Positions 15,915-24,843 of a DNA stretch of 64,000 nucleotides are shown here, piece by piece. Position numbers and translations under genes: made by a program. The stretch is taken from positions 1 to 64,000 of the forward strand of contig JBGAGE010000001.1 of NCBI GenBank assembly GCA_044226865.1, written 5' to 3'. Under the pieces are notes generated by a model, which was given only the letters and a program-made list of their open reading frames with translations, made no database searches and was not told the DNA's origin. The DNA is from TMP-86 sp044226865. GTDB lineage: Bacteria; Pseudomonadota; Gammaproteobacteria; Steroidobacterales; Steroidobacteraceae. Positions within the stretch are counted from its first letter, which is position 1, and every line of letters begins with the position of its first letter.

Positions 15915-17630
15915 ATGAACATACTTAACCGCGTTCTTGCCTCGTTGCTCACCCCTGCCTGCCTGATGCTTGCTGCTCAGGCCGCATCCGCCGCCACCGA
16001 ATCCGCCGACCTGATCTTCACCAACGGTGAGATCCGCACCGACACGGGCTGGGCGCATGCCATGGCCGTCCAAAAGGGCATCATTCTCGATGTCGGCGAT
16101 GACGCCGCCATCGCGCGTTACCGGACGCCGGACACGCGAGTCATCGACCTGAAAGGCGCCACCGTAGTGCCGGGCTTGCAGGACATGCACGTGCATCCCA
16201 TGTCGGCCGGTCACGCGGAATCGGGTTGCCGGTTCCCGCAGGGCTCGACGCCGCCACAGATGATCGCTGCCGTGCGCAAATGCGTGTCCGGCCGCGCCAA
16301 GGGCGAATGGGTGGTGGGCGGCCAATGGGAGGCGTCGGTCTTCAAGGGCCGGCCCATGCATCGCTCCATGCTGGATGCCGTATCGCCCGATAATCCGGTG
16401 GCACTCACCGACATCAGCTACCACGGTGTCTGGGCCAATAGCCTCGCGCTCAAGGCCGCGGGGATCACGGCGGCCACTCCCAACCCGCCCGGTGGCTTCA
16501 TCGAGCGCGATGCGAAGGGCGAGCCCACCGGCGTGCTGCGCGAAACGGCCACGGCCTTGGTGCGCAATGTCATTCCGCCGTTCACGGACGAGCAGAATGC
16601 GCACGATCTGGCCTGGTCGCTGTCGACCATGCTGGCTGTGGGCATCACCTCGTACACGGACGCGGGCGTCGATGGCTCCGACATGGCCGCCTACGCCGCC
16701 TTGGCGGATTCGGGGCAGCTCAAGCAGCGCGTGCGCGGCTGCATGTGGTGGCGCCCAGTCAGCCTCACGGGGCGCAGCAGCAGCGGCAATGACTACATCG
16801 TGCAGCGCCTGAAGTACGAGCGCGAGAGGTTCAAGCCCGATTGCGTGAAGATGGTGCTCGACGGCGTACCCACGGACGCCCGCACCGCCGCCATGCTGGA
16901 GCCTTACGCAAATGCCACCGCGGCTGATGGCCCGCGCGAGAAGGGGCCGCTGCTGGTGCCGCCCTCCGAACTCAATGCGACACTGGTCGATCTCGACCGG
17001 CGCGGCCTGACCGTCAAGCTCCACGCGGCCGGCGACGCCGCGGTGCGCGAGGCGCTGGATGCCATCCAGGCGGCGCGTGAGGCCAACGGCTTCAGTGGCT
17101 CCTTCCACAACGTAGCGCACAACAGCTTCGTGAACATGGCGGACATCCGCCGTGCGCGCGGCATCGGCGCCACGCTCGAGATGTCGCCCTACATCTGGTT
17201 CGCCAATCCCATCATGCCGGACGTCTTCAAGGCCATCGGCCCCGAGCGCATGCAGCGCTTCACGCCGGTGAAGGATGCGCTCGATGCGGGCGCCCTTGTG
17301 GTTCCCGGCTCGGACTGGTCGGTGGTGCCGTCGGTGAATCCGTGGATTGCCCTCGAGACCCTGGTGACCCGCCAGCCGCCGGGCGGCGGGGCAGAGCCGC
17401 TGAGCCCCTCGCAGCGCATCACGCTGGAGCAGGCATTCGATCTGTTCACCGTCAATGCCGCCAAGCAGATGGGCAATGCCGGGCGCACGGGCCGCATCGC
17501 GCGCGGCCTGCTGGCGGACGTGCTGGTGCTGGATCGCAATCCCTTCAGGATTCCCATCACGCAGGTGCACGAGACACGCGTGATGATGACGGTGATCAAC
17601 GGCGAGATCGTGTATCGCGCCGCGCCGTGA
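15915..17630 (+). CDS. Secreted amidohydrolase family protein (YtcJ-like)
   Basis: 571 residues from the ATG at 15915, chosen because it starts directly at a signal peptide (NILNRVLASLL... AASAATES). Metal-dependent hydrolase, amidohydrolase-3 subfamily: ADLIFTNGEIRTDTG start, VVPGLQDMHVHPMSAGHAE metal motif near residue 95, later KLHAAGDAAVREAL, PGSDWSVVPSVNPW and the C-terminal GRIARGLLADVLVLDRNPF. YtcJ-like enzymes are mostly uncharacterised; some act on N-substituted amino acids or formamides. A GCGGCT/AGCCGC hairpin lies 18 nt upstream of the start. Predicted periplasmic. Convergent with the following flavoprotein gene. Confidence 0.82.
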   Translation: MNILNRVLASLLTPACLMLAAQAASAATESADLIFTNGEIRTDTGWAHAMAVQKGIILDVGDDAAIARYRTPDTRVIDLKGATVVPGLQDMHVHPMSAGHAESGCRFPQGSTPPQMIAAVRKCVSGRAKGEWVVGGQWEASVFKGRPMHRSMLDAVSPDNPVALTDISYHGVWANSLALKAAGITAATPNPPGGFIERDAKGEPTGVLRETATALVRNVIPPFTDEQNAHDLAWSLSTMLAVGITSYTDAGVDGSDMAAYAALADSGQLKQRVRGCMWWRPVSLTGRSSSGNDYIVQRLKYERERFKPDCVKMVLDGVPTDARTAAMLEPYANATAADGPREKGPLLVPPSELNATLVDLDRRGLTVKLHAAGDAAVREALDAIQAAREANGFSGSFHNVAHNSFVNMADIRRARGIGATLEMSPYIWFANPIMPDVFKAIGPERMQRFTPVKDALDAGALVVPGSDWSVVPSVNPWIALETLVTRQPPGGGAEPLSPSQRITLEQAFDLFTVNAAKQMGNAGRTGRIARGLLADVLVLDRNPFRIPITQVHETRVMMTVINGEIVYRAAP

Positions 17631-17642
17631 TCCGCGGCTGGG

Positions 17643-19595
17643 TCATCCGCCCAGCAGGAAGGGATAGGTCCGCCGCTCCAGCACTTCTTCCACCGCCCGG
17701 TGCGCCTCCAGCAGCGCCGCGTCGGTATGCGGGCTTGCCGCAGCATCGGCATTGGCAATGGAGATGCGCCCGAACGGCCGCCGCGCGCGCACGCAGGGCC
17801 GAGCATCCGTCTCGGTGAATACCCACTCGAGAGGGTCGTACAGGCTGTTGTAGGTGTACGAAAAGCCGTGCGGCCAGCGGTTGACCGCAATGCCGATGAT
17901 GTCGCGCGCCGGATCGAAACCACCGCCGCCGAGCATGCGCGCCATCTGGTCGCGGATGTTGCGCTCGAAGGTTTCGAAGGAGGTCGCGAGAAGTTCGGCC
18001 CTGCCGATGCGGTGCTGCTCCTTGCGCGGCCGGCCGGGCGCGCCTGGCGTGCGCTCGAGGCGCACGGCCACGGGCTCGGCCGGGCTGCGCGGGTGGCGCA
18101 GATCGCCGAGGTCGCAGGCCTCGGCGAGTCCCGCACTGTGGTGATACATGGTGGGACATTCGATGTCGCTCACTTTCAGGCGCTCGAACGCCTTCCAGTT
18201 GTTCAGGAACACGTTGGTGTAGACGATGGGTCCCTTGACGTTATCCGCCAACGCTTCCTTCTGTTCCTTCGGCAGCTCGGGAACCAGGTAGGGGATCACC
18301 ATGTTCCAGCAGGCCATGATGCAGGCCCGGCCGCGCGCCTCGTAGAGCTGTCCCGAACGGTTGTAGTCGACGATGACGTCCTTGGCGGTGGATGCGTCGC
18401 CGTCATGCCGCACGTTGAGCACCAGGCTGTTCAGGCGGATGCGCGCTGCGTTCTGGGCCCTGTCCAGCGCCGCATAATCGACCCGCGCCGTGCCCATGTC
18501 TTCCTGGGTTTTACCCGGCATCGCACCGGGAATCAGCTTGCGTACCAGGAGCCTTGCCAGGGTGGCATTGCCGTCCGGAAAGTGAATGGTGCTTGCGCCC
18601 GGCTTCTGCCGGCCATGCTGCCCGCCCGGCAGGTCGGACAGCAAGGTGTCGGCCGACGGACCGAGACGTAGGCCTGCGAAACCGGCGCCCATGCCCTCCG
18701 TCATCTGCCATGCGAACAGCGCGGGCAGCGCATCGGCGCCGACGCAGAACACGCCGCGTCCCATGGCCGAGAAGAACCAGTACGCCTGCTCGTCGACCTT
18801 GGCGATGCTCAGCAGGTAGTCGCGGTAGCTGGTGCGTGCCAGCAGGGAGATTTTCTCCTCGTGGGTTTTGCCTGCCAAATAGTCCGGCTGATTCGGGTCG
18901 AAGAGCCGCACCAGGTCGCGCTTGGCCTTCGGGGAAATGGGCATGTTGCGCACGAACTCTTCCGTGAACAACGCGCCGTGATCGGCTTCGGGCGCCACCA
19001 ACAGGCGATCGCGCCCGAAGGTCTGCTTGTCGAAGAAGAAGCCGCTGCCCATCCCCAACGAAGAATATAGTTTGCCGATACCGGCGTTGGAGGACGTGTA
19101 GCGGTCCAGATCGACGCCGATGTCGGTGAGCACTCCGTGCGCCCATTGGTTGTAGCGCTCCGGCGATTCGAGCTCCAGCGTACCGCCGTTGAGCACGACG
19201 GTGCGCCCCTGGTAGTGCAGTTCGTTGCGCTTGGCGTGGCCGCCGAAGTCATCGTGATTGTCCAGGATCAGCACGCGCGCATCGCCGCCCGCGTTCTTGA
19301 GGAACAGGTGCGCGCTCGCAAGGCCGCTCAGGCCGCCGCCGACTACGATCAGATCGTAGGTCTCCCCGGTGCGGATGGCGGAACCCAGCGACGGCGGGCG
19401 GCCATCGCGCAATTCGTGTGCCAGCTCGAACGATCCGGGATGCGAGCCACGCAGCCCCATGCGCTCGGGCGGGTAGTTCCCGTCCGGCGTTGCGCTCAGC
19501 GCCTCCGCGGCGCGCGCGACATCCAGCGTGGCCAGTGTCCCGGCCGTTGCCGCCATGCCGTTGATGAAGTCGCGGCGGGAGATGTCCCGGGTCAT
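17643..19595 (-). CDS. Tat-exported FAD-dependent oxidoreductase, spermidine-dehydrogenase (SpdH)-like
   Basis: 650 residues. N-terminal Tat signal SRRDFING, then GLRGSHPGSFELAHELRDG, which I associate with SpdH-type flavoproteins. The Rossmann FAD motif VVGGGLSGLASAHLF lies near residue 85 and DNHDDFGGHAKRNEL near 110. SpdH oxidises spermidine in the periplasm of Pseudomonas; substrate here is unproven and the family is broad. Last gene of a leftward operon with a beta-propeller protein, PQQ quinoprotein and diheme cytochrome c, so electrons may pass to the periplasmic cytochrome. 19 nt separate it from the propeller gene. Confidence 0.75.
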   Translation of the reverse strand: MTRDISRRDFINGMAATAGTLATLDVARAAEALSATPDGNYPPERMGLRGSHPGSFELAHELRDGRPPSLGSAIRTGETYDLIVVGGGLSGLASAHLFLKNAGGDARVLILDNHDDFGGHAKRNELHYQGRTVVLNGGTLELESPERYNQWAHGVLTDIGVDLDRYTSSNAGIGKLYSSLGMGSGFFFDKQTFGRDRLLVAPEADHGALFTEEFVRNMPISPKAKRDLVRLFDPNQPDYLAGKTHEEKISLLARTSYRDYLLSIAKVDEQAYWFFSAMGRGVFCVGADALPALFAWQMTEGMGAGFAGLRLGPSADTLLSDLPGGQHGRQKPGASTIHFPDGNATLARLLVRKLIPGAMPGKTQEDMGTARVDYAALDRAQNAARIRLNSLVLNVRHDGDASTAKDVIVDYNRSGQLYEARGRACIMACWNMVIPYLVPELPKEQKEALADNVKGPIVYTNVFLNNWKAFERLKVSDIECPTMYHHSAGLAEACDLGDLRHPRSPAEPVAVRLERTPGAPGRPRKEQHRIGRAELLATSFETFERNIRDQMARMLGGGGFDPARDIIGIAVNRWPHGFSYTYNSLYDPLEWVFTETDARPCVRARRPFGRISIANADAAASPHTDAALLEAHRAVEEVLERRTYPFLLGG

Positions 19596-19614
19596 GCCCA
19601 GGTCGCGGTCGTAC

Positions 19615-20619
19615 TTATTGATGATGAGCTGCTCCTGTCTTCAGCTTGTCGATGCTGACTTTCCAGACCGTGCCCGCCGGTGCGTCGATCACCCACACCG
19701 CGCCGTACGCCGCGCGCAGCGTATCGATGTTTTCGGGGCTCTTGAACTGCCGGATGAGTTCGTTCCTTTTCGGATCCACCACCGAGATCGGCAGCGTGTT
19801 CGCGCTCGCCCAGACGATGCCGTCCTCCACCCACAAATCCCCGCCCGGTCCCGGGCCGCCGAGCGCCAGCGTCGCCACCACGCGATTGCTCGCCGGATCG
19901 ATGCGCGCCAGCGATCCATCGCTCTGGCTCAACACCCAGATGCCGCCTTCACCCGCGGCGATGAAGCGCGGCCCCGCATGCACGGGGATGCTCGCCGTCA
20001 CTGTGTTCGTCTTCACATCGATTCGCGTCACCGAAGCATCGGATGAGTTCGTCACCCACGCGGAGTCTTGATACAGCGCCACCGCATAGGAATGCGGCTT
20101 GACCGGAATGTTGGCGATGACCTTGCCGCTCTCGGGATCCAGGCGCGAGAGCGTGCCCGAATCCGTTTTGTTCTCGTTGGTGAGCACCCACAAGCTCCCA
20201 TGGCCGACGTCGATCGATCCTTCCGGTTCGTTGGAGATGTTGACCGCGAAGGTGTTCACCACCTTGTTGGAAACGGGATCGATGCGCCGGATGGTGTGTT
20301 CCTTGGTGTCCGCGATCCATACCGAACCCAGGCCGAAGCCGATGCCCAGCTCAGGATCGGGGCCCAAGGGAGTGGTGGCGATCACCTTGTTGCTCGCGGG
20401 ATCGATCCGGTACAGGCGATGTTGCTGGGACTTTGACACCCACACGGAGCCGAAGCCGACGCCCAGCCAACCGGGGCCGGCGGGTACCGGAATGCGTGCC
20501 TCGATGGGCAGCTTGGCAACCGGCAAGGGAGCCTGCGCGGCAACGGCCGTGCAGGAGAGGCTGACGAGCAATGAGAGGAAAGCAATCCTGCGCAAGGCGA
20601 TGCTCCTGTGTTTGATCAT
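19615..20619 (-). CDS. Secreted beta-propeller protein (YVTN/Vgb-like)
   Basis: 334 residues from the ATG at 20619, which overlaps the quinoprotein stop codon by 4 nt (ATGA); a longer frame upstream would read through the quinoprotein gene. Signal peptide MIKHRSIALRRIAFLSLLVS to about residue 28. At least six repeats of the pattern 'V..GxGSVWV......(T)VxRIDPxSNKVxAT', giving a six- or seven-bladed propeller of the YVTN/virginiamycin-B-lyase-like type. No catalytic residues can be assigned. It may bind a ligand or scaffold the neighbouring periplasmic dehydrogenases. Confidence 0.75.
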   Translation of the reverse strand: MIKHRSIALRRIAFLSLLVSLSCTAVAAQAPLPVAKLPIEARIPVPAGPGWLGVGFGSVWVSKSQQHRLYRIDPASNKVIATTPLGPDPELGIGFGLGSVWIADTKEHTIRRIDPVSNKVVNTFAVNISNEPEGSIDVGHGSLWVLTNENKTDSGTLSRLDPESGKVIANIPVKPHSYAVALYQDSAWVTNSSDASVTRIDVKTNTVTASIPVHAGPRFIAAGEGGIWVLSQSDGSLARIDPASNRVVATLALGGPGPGGDLWVEDGIVWASANTLPISVVDPKRNELIRQFKSPENIDTLRAAYGAVWVIDAPAGTVWKVSIDKLKTGAAHHQ

Positions 20620-22208
20620 GGGCGCGGCAACGCAAAGGCGAAGAGGGCGGCTCCGGAAGGAATGACGACGTACTGCTCGCCCCCAACCTCGAACGTCACC
20701 GGTGATGCATAGATGGCGGCGCCCAATTGCCGGTGCCAGAGATCCTTGCCCGTCACCGCGTCCAGCGCGATGACATTGCCGCTGGAATCCCCGGTGAACA
20801 CGATGCCGCCCGCGGTGGCCAGCGCGCCGGCGTTGGGATTGTTCACGTACTTGAACTCCCACTTACGCTGGCCGGTGAAAGGATCGAGCGCGATCAGCGC
20901 GCCCGTGACGCGTGTCTCGCTCTGCGGCATGTAGATGCTGCCGTTGTAGTCGTGGCCCGCGCGATACTTCTGCGGCGCGCCGGTGAACACGTCGCATTCA
21001 TTGGAGGTGGCCAGGTACATCCACTGCGTCGTGGGGCTGTAGGCAGGTGAGTACCAATTCGTGAGTCCCAGCGCGCCGGGGCACACCGTGGCGCCGGTTT
21101 CATTGGGCACGGCGGCGGGATTCTCGATGGGCCTGCCGCGCGCATCGATGCCGCTGGCCCAGGTCACCTTGCCGAATGGCGCCGCGCTCAAGAACGCGCC
21201 GCTGCTGCGATCGAGCACGTACACGAAGCCATTGCGGTTGGCCTGCAGCAGGAGCTTGCGCGGTTGACCCTGCCAGTCACGGTCGACCAGCACCGGAATC
21301 TGCGTGGCGTCGTAGTCGTGCAGGTCATGCGGCGTGAACTGGAAATGCCACTTCAATTTGCCCGTGTCCGGGTCCAGAGCCAGCATCGAGTTGCTGTAGA
21401 GATTGTCGCCCTTGCGGCTGCCGCCATACGTGGCGGGGGACGGGTTGCCCGTGGGCCAATACAAGGTGTTCAGTTCGGGATCGTAGGAGCCGGTGATCCA
21501 CGCCGGCGCGCCGCCGACCTTCCACGCCTCGGCCGGCCAGGTATCGCTGCCCGGTTGGCCGGGTGCGGGCACGGTGTCGAAGCGCCATACGCGCTTGCCG
21601 GTGGCGGCATCGTAGGCGTCGATGAAGCCGCGCGCGCCATATTCGCCACCCGCCGATCCCACGATGATCAGGTTCTTCACGGCCAGCGGCGCGCCGGTCA
21701 TGGCATAGCCGCGCCGGTAGTCCGCGGCCTCGACGTCCCAGATCACCTGTCCCGAGCGCGTGTCCAATGCCACGACATGCGCATCCAGCGTGGCCATGAA
21801 GAGGCGGTCGCCCAGGATGGCAAAGCCGCGGTTCACGGTGCCGCAGCAGGCGCGCAGCTTGCCCGGGAGCGATCGCTGATAACGCCAGATGGCGCGCCCG
21901 GTGCGTGCGTCCAACGCGAAGGCGCGGTTGTTCTGGCCGGTGCCGTACAGCACGCCGTCCACCGCGAGCACCGACGTCTCGAATTGCCCGAGATCGGCCA
22001 CCTGGAAGGCCCATTTCATGTCGAGCCTGGCGGCATTGCCGGTGTCGATCTGCTTCAAGGTGCTGTAGCGCCAGCTCTTGTATTGGCCGGAGTAGGTCAG
22101 CCAGTTCTGCGGTTCGTCGCCGGCCTTCAGCAGCCGCTCGTAGGACACCTGCGCGTGTGCGCTCGCCGACGCCAGGCCCATCAGCATCATGCAGCCGAAG
22201 CGCTTCAC
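20616..22208 (-). CDS. PQQ-dependent quinoprotein dehydrogenase
   Basis: 530 residues with signal peptide MKRFGCMMLMGLASASAHA. Eight-bladed propeller with PQQ/tryptophan-docking repeats (ALDARTGRAIWRYQ, ALDTRSGQVIWDVE, AYDAATGKRVWRFD, ALDPDTGKLKWHF, ALDPFTGQRKWEFK, ALDAVTGKDLWHRQ). Adjacent cysteines C121-C122 form the vicinal disulfide over PQQ found in quinoprotein alcohol dehydrogenases. There is no fused cytochrome; a diheme cytochrome c is encoded immediately upstream with a 4-nt overlap and is the likely electron acceptor. The substrate is probably an alcohol, aldehyde or sugar in the periplasm. PQQ biosynthesis genes are not in the window. Confidence 0.88.
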   Translation of the reverse strand: MKRFGCMMLMGLASASAHAQVSYERLLKAGDEPQNWLTYSGQYKSWRYSTLKQIDTGNAARLDMKWAFQVADLGQFETSVLAVDGVLYGTGQNNRAFALDARTGRAIWRYQRSLPGKLRACCGTVNRGFAILGDRLFMATLDAHVVALDTRSGQVIWDVEAADYRRGYAMTGAPLAVKNLIIVGSAGGEYGARGFIDAYDAATGKRVWRFDTVPAPGQPGSDTWPAEAWKVGGAPAWITGSYDPELNTLYWPTGNPSPATYGGSRKGDNLYSNSMLALDPDTGKLKWHFQFTPHDLHDYDATQIPVLVDRDWQGQPRKLLLQANRNGFVYVLDRSSGAFLSAAPFGKVTWASGIDARGRPIENPAAVPNETGATVCPGALGLTNWYSPAYSPTTQWMYLATSNECDVFTGAPQKYRAGHDYNGSIYMPQSETRVTGALIALDPFTGQRKWEFKYVNNPNAGALATAGGIVFTGDSSGNVIALDAVTGKDLWHRQLGAAIYASPVTFEVGGEQYVVIPSGAALFAFALPRP

Positions 22209-23056
22209 TTCAGGCTCCTCAGGTAGGCGACCAGGTCCTGCAATTGCGCGTCATCGAGCACCTCCGCGGTGAAGGCGGGCATCAACGAGCGGTGTTCATG
22301 CACCACGTCCGCCACGTCGGCCTTGTCGAAGAATCGCAGGCGTTGCGCGCTGTCGAGCAATTGCACGGAGAACGCGTCTTCGTTCTTGGAAATGCCGGAG
22401 ATGCGCTCACCGTCGCGGGTGATGACGGTCACGGTGTCGAGCGGCGGTGGCAGCCCGAAGTGATCGTTGGGGTCCGACGCCGTCTCGCTGAGTTGCCGGC
22501 TGGGATCGCGGACGGATTCGATCAAATAGGCGGCCGATCGGGCGGTGCCTACCCGGGAAAGCTCGGGGCCCAGCACGCCTCCCTTGCCGTTGATCATGTG
22601 ACAGGTGGGGCAACCCTTGGATTCGTACAAGGCGCGCCCGTTGCCGGCATCACCGGCGGTGAGTTCCGGGGAGGCCGCGAGGGAACGCACATAGGCGATG
22701 ATCTTCCACACCTCCTCATTTTCCAGATCGTTCGCCGGCATTTGCGTGCCCGGCACCCCATGGGTGATGGTTCGAAAGATGTCCGCGTCCGACCCGCCAT
22801 GGGACCAGCGGTTGCTGGTGAGTGACGGCCCGCGCGCGCCGCCGCCGGCTTTCAAGCCATGGCAGACGCCGCAATTGACGCGAAAGCTCGCCGCGCCCGC
22901 CCGGATGGCGGCGGGGTCGCCGCTGAAAGGGTTGGTGGTGACCGCTGCCTCACGCGCGGCGACCGTGCCGCTGATCAACCCGAGGATCAAAGACGATGCC
23001 AACGTCGTGATACGTTGGGCCAAGGTCGCTCCGTCAGACAGCCTAGGGGGTGCCAT
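22205..23056 (-). CDS. Diheme c-type cytochrome
   Basis: 283 residues with an N-terminal hydrophobic export segment (about 13-33). Two CxxCH heme sites: CGVCH (62-66) and CPTCH (149-153); methionine ligands are likely in GTQMPAND (near 106) and SLMPAF (near 255). The second half resembles the heme-containing domain attached to many dehydrogenases (ITRDGERISGISKNEDAFSVQ). First gene of the operon cytochrome-quinoprotein-propeller-flavoprotein, each overlapping or within 19 nt of the next. It probably accepts electrons from the quinoprotein and perhaps from the flavoprotein. Confidence 0.88.
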   Translation of the reverse strand: MAPPRLSDGATLAQRITTLASSLILGLISGTVAAREAAVTTNPFSGDPAAIRAGAASFRVNCGVCHGLKAGGGARGPSLTSNRWSHGGSDADIFRTITHGVPGTQMPANDLENEEVWKIIAYVRSLAASPELTAGDAGNGRALYESKGCPTCHMINGKGGVLGPELSRVGTARSAAYLIESVRDPSRQLSETASDPNDHFGLPPPLDTVTVITRDGERISGISKNEDAFSVQLLDSAQRLRFFDKADVADVVHEHRSLMPAFTAEVLDDAQLQDLVAYLRSLK

Positions 23057-23091
23057 GCTGCAAACTCCTGTCGTTCGCAGCGATTATCGCC

Positions 23092-23511
23092 CTAAATCTC
23101 GCTGCGCTGCACATCCAGGCGCAGAATCCTGCGCACCTCATGGGTATCCCAGTAGTACGGGGACACCTCCACGGCACGCCCATCCCGGAATGTCCACACC
23201 TCGCAGACCGGCATGGCCAGCACGCCTTCCGTGGTACGGCTGATGCCGTGCATGGTGAAGTTGACCACCGCCATGTCATCGCCCATGGCGTAGCGGAGAT
23301 CGGTGAAGCGTATCCGCGTCCAAGTGCCGGCGATGGCGCCGATGGCACGCTGCAAGCCCTCGCGCCCGTGGAATTCCCCGCCATAGGGCAGGCCGGCCGG
23401 TTCGCGCATGACCAGGTGGTCGTAATCGAACAGGGCATCGCCCGGTGACAGGTCGCCCTTGACCAGGCCCTCGTAGAAGGCCTGCAGACGCCCCAGGATT
23501 TGATCGCTCAT
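23092..23511 (-). CDS. SnoaL/NTF2-like fold protein
   Basis: 139 residues from the ATG preceded by GGGAG (an in-frame ATG nine codons upstream lacks that spacing). Cone-like NTF2 fold: QAFYEGLVKGDL, LFDYDHLVMREPAGLPYGGEFHGREGL, then strands ending VCEVWTFRDGRAVEVSPYYWDTHEV. The family includes polyketide cyclases, ketosteroid isomerases and small hydratases; active residues cannot be assigned. It is transcribed away from the AttH/CrtC-like gene from a shared 100-nt promoter with an inverted repeat. Confidence 0.7.
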   Translation of the reverse strand: MSDQILGRLQAFYEGLVKGDLSPGDALFDYDHLVMREPAGLPYGGEFHGREGLQRAIGAIAGTWTRIRFTDLRYAMGDDMAVVNFTMHGISRTTEGVLAMPVCEVWTFRDGRAVEVSPYYWDTHEVRRILRLDVQRSEI

Positions 23512-23532
23512 GTGCCGCTCCCGTTCGCCAGC

Positions 23533-23567
23533 CAGCATACCAACATACGCTGGCGTATCATATGCTG
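23533..23567. promoter_or_regulatory. Inverted-repeat operator in divergent promoter
   Basis: Outer arms CAGCATA (23533-23539) and TATGCTG (23561-23567) flank inner arms ATACGC (23545-23550) and GCGTAT (23553-23558). It lies centrally between the divergent starts at 23511 and 23611, so one dimeric regulator could control both. No regulator gene is adjacent. Confidence 0.45.
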
Positions 23568-23610
23568 CGGCGGGCCTTCAGTCCGCCGATCACTTTTCCG
23601 GAGCATCTCC

Positions 23611-24825
23611 ATGCTGACACCCTACGACGAATTTCCCGTCCACCAGGCACCGCATCCCTTCAGCTACATCCCCTCCACGGATTACAACTGGGACGATGGC
23701 TACTGGTTCGGGGTGTTCAATCCGGACGAGAAGGTGTTCATGGGCGTGTACATGCGCATCAACCCCAACAGCGACATGATCGGCGGCTGCGCGCTCATCA
23801 ACGTGGCGGGGCGGCAATTCACGCTGCGTTTCAGCCGCTGCTGGCGCCGCAATTTCAACACCGAGGTGGGCCCCATCCACATTCGCTTCGAGGAGCCCTT
23901 GAAGAAGATCCGCCTGGTACTGGATCCCAACGATTGCGGCTTTAGTTTCGACATCCTCTGGGAAGGTACCTCGCCCGCCTTCCTCGAGGATCATCACGTG
24001 GCCACCAACCGCGGCCGCCGCACCACGGACCAGACGCGCTACTCGCAGCCGGGCAAGTGCAGCGGCTGGATCGACCTGCAGGGAAAGCGCTGGGAGGTCA
24101 CCGCGGACAAGTGGTCGGGTTCGCGCGACCACAGCTGGGGCCTGTACGCCGAGCGCCCGCCCTTGGCGCCCGTGGCCTCGCTCCTGCCGCCGCGCGACAC
24201 GAGTTCAGGGCCGCAGCGCGCGTTGCGCTTCTGGACCTGCTTCCGCACCGAACCCTACAGCGGCTTCTTCCACGTGCACGAAACCGCCGACGGCGTGCAA
24301 ACCAAGATGAACGACGTGTTCGGCACGCCTTTCGGCGGCCGCATCTTCAAGGGTTGGGGCGAGGAAGACATCGAGCTCGTCTCGGGCACTCATCAAATGG
24401 CCTTCCAGCCCGGCACACGCATCCTGCGCCAGGCCCTCTTTACCCTGACGGACAAGCAGGGCCGCACCTGGAAGCAGCAATTCGACGTCGCCAGTCCGCC
24501 CTGGGTGATCCAGACCATGGGCGCCACGCCGGGCAGCTTCAAGGACGGCGGCACCTTTCACACCTACCACGGCAGCGAAGAGCTGTTCCTCGAATGGGAC
24601 GATTTCGATTTCTCGGTGCAACCGTTCAAGTACACGCCGTACAAGGTAACCGGCGCAGCGGCGGCGCACACGTTCAATCTGGGATCTGCCGAGGGTGCGA
24701 TGATCCATGGACCGGAGTATCTCGCGCGCGTCACGACGCTTGCGCCGGACGGTGCGGTGAGCATGGGGGCTTCTCAGATCGAGCTCTTCATTGCCGGGCG
24801 GTATGCGCCTTACGCATTCACCTGA
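23611..24825 (+). CDS. AttH/CrtC-like lipocalin-fold protein
   Basis: 404 residues from the ATG at 23611. Cytoplasmic, with no signal peptide. Motifs include YNWDDGYWFGVFNPDEKVFMG near the N-terminus, GSRDHSWGLYAERP (about 170), and repeated beta-rich segments. The D-x-SWG-type block is shared with the AttH / carotenoid hydratase (CrtC)-like superfamily, whose members act on hydrophobic ligands or are uncharacterised. The specific subfamily is not certain. It may work with the divergent NTF2-fold protein on the same substrate. Confidence 0.5.
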   Translation: MLTPYDEFPVHQAPHPFSYIPSTDYNWDDGYWFGVFNPDEKVFMGVYMRINPNSDMIGGCALINVAGRQFTLRFSRCWRRNFNTEVGPIHIRFEEPLKKIRLVLDPNDCGFSFDILWEGTSPAFLEDHHVATNRGRRTTDQTRYSQPGKCSGWIDLQGKRWEVTADKWSGSRDHSWGLYAERPPLAPVASLLPPRDTSSGPQRALRFWTCFRTEPYSGFFHVHETADGVQTKMNDVFGTPFGGRIFKGWGEEDIELVSGTHQMAFQPGTRILRQALFTLTDKQGRTWKQQFDVASPPWVIQTMGATPGSFKDGGTFHTYHGSEELFLEWDDFDFSVQPFKYTPYKVTGAAAAHTFNLGSAEGAMIHGPEYLARVTTLAPDGAVSMGASQIELFIAGRYAPYAFT

Positions 24826-24843
24826 TGAAGCGCGTCGCGTAAC

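Noticed and set aside
15909..17570. 553-codon antisense frame over the YtcJ-like amidohydrolase
   Set aside because: GC-rich shadow; the plus-strand gene has signal peptide and metal motifs.
17643..19595. Firm assignment as spermidine dehydrogenase
   Set aside because: Only the general SpdH-like pattern is visible; there are no polyamine genes around it.
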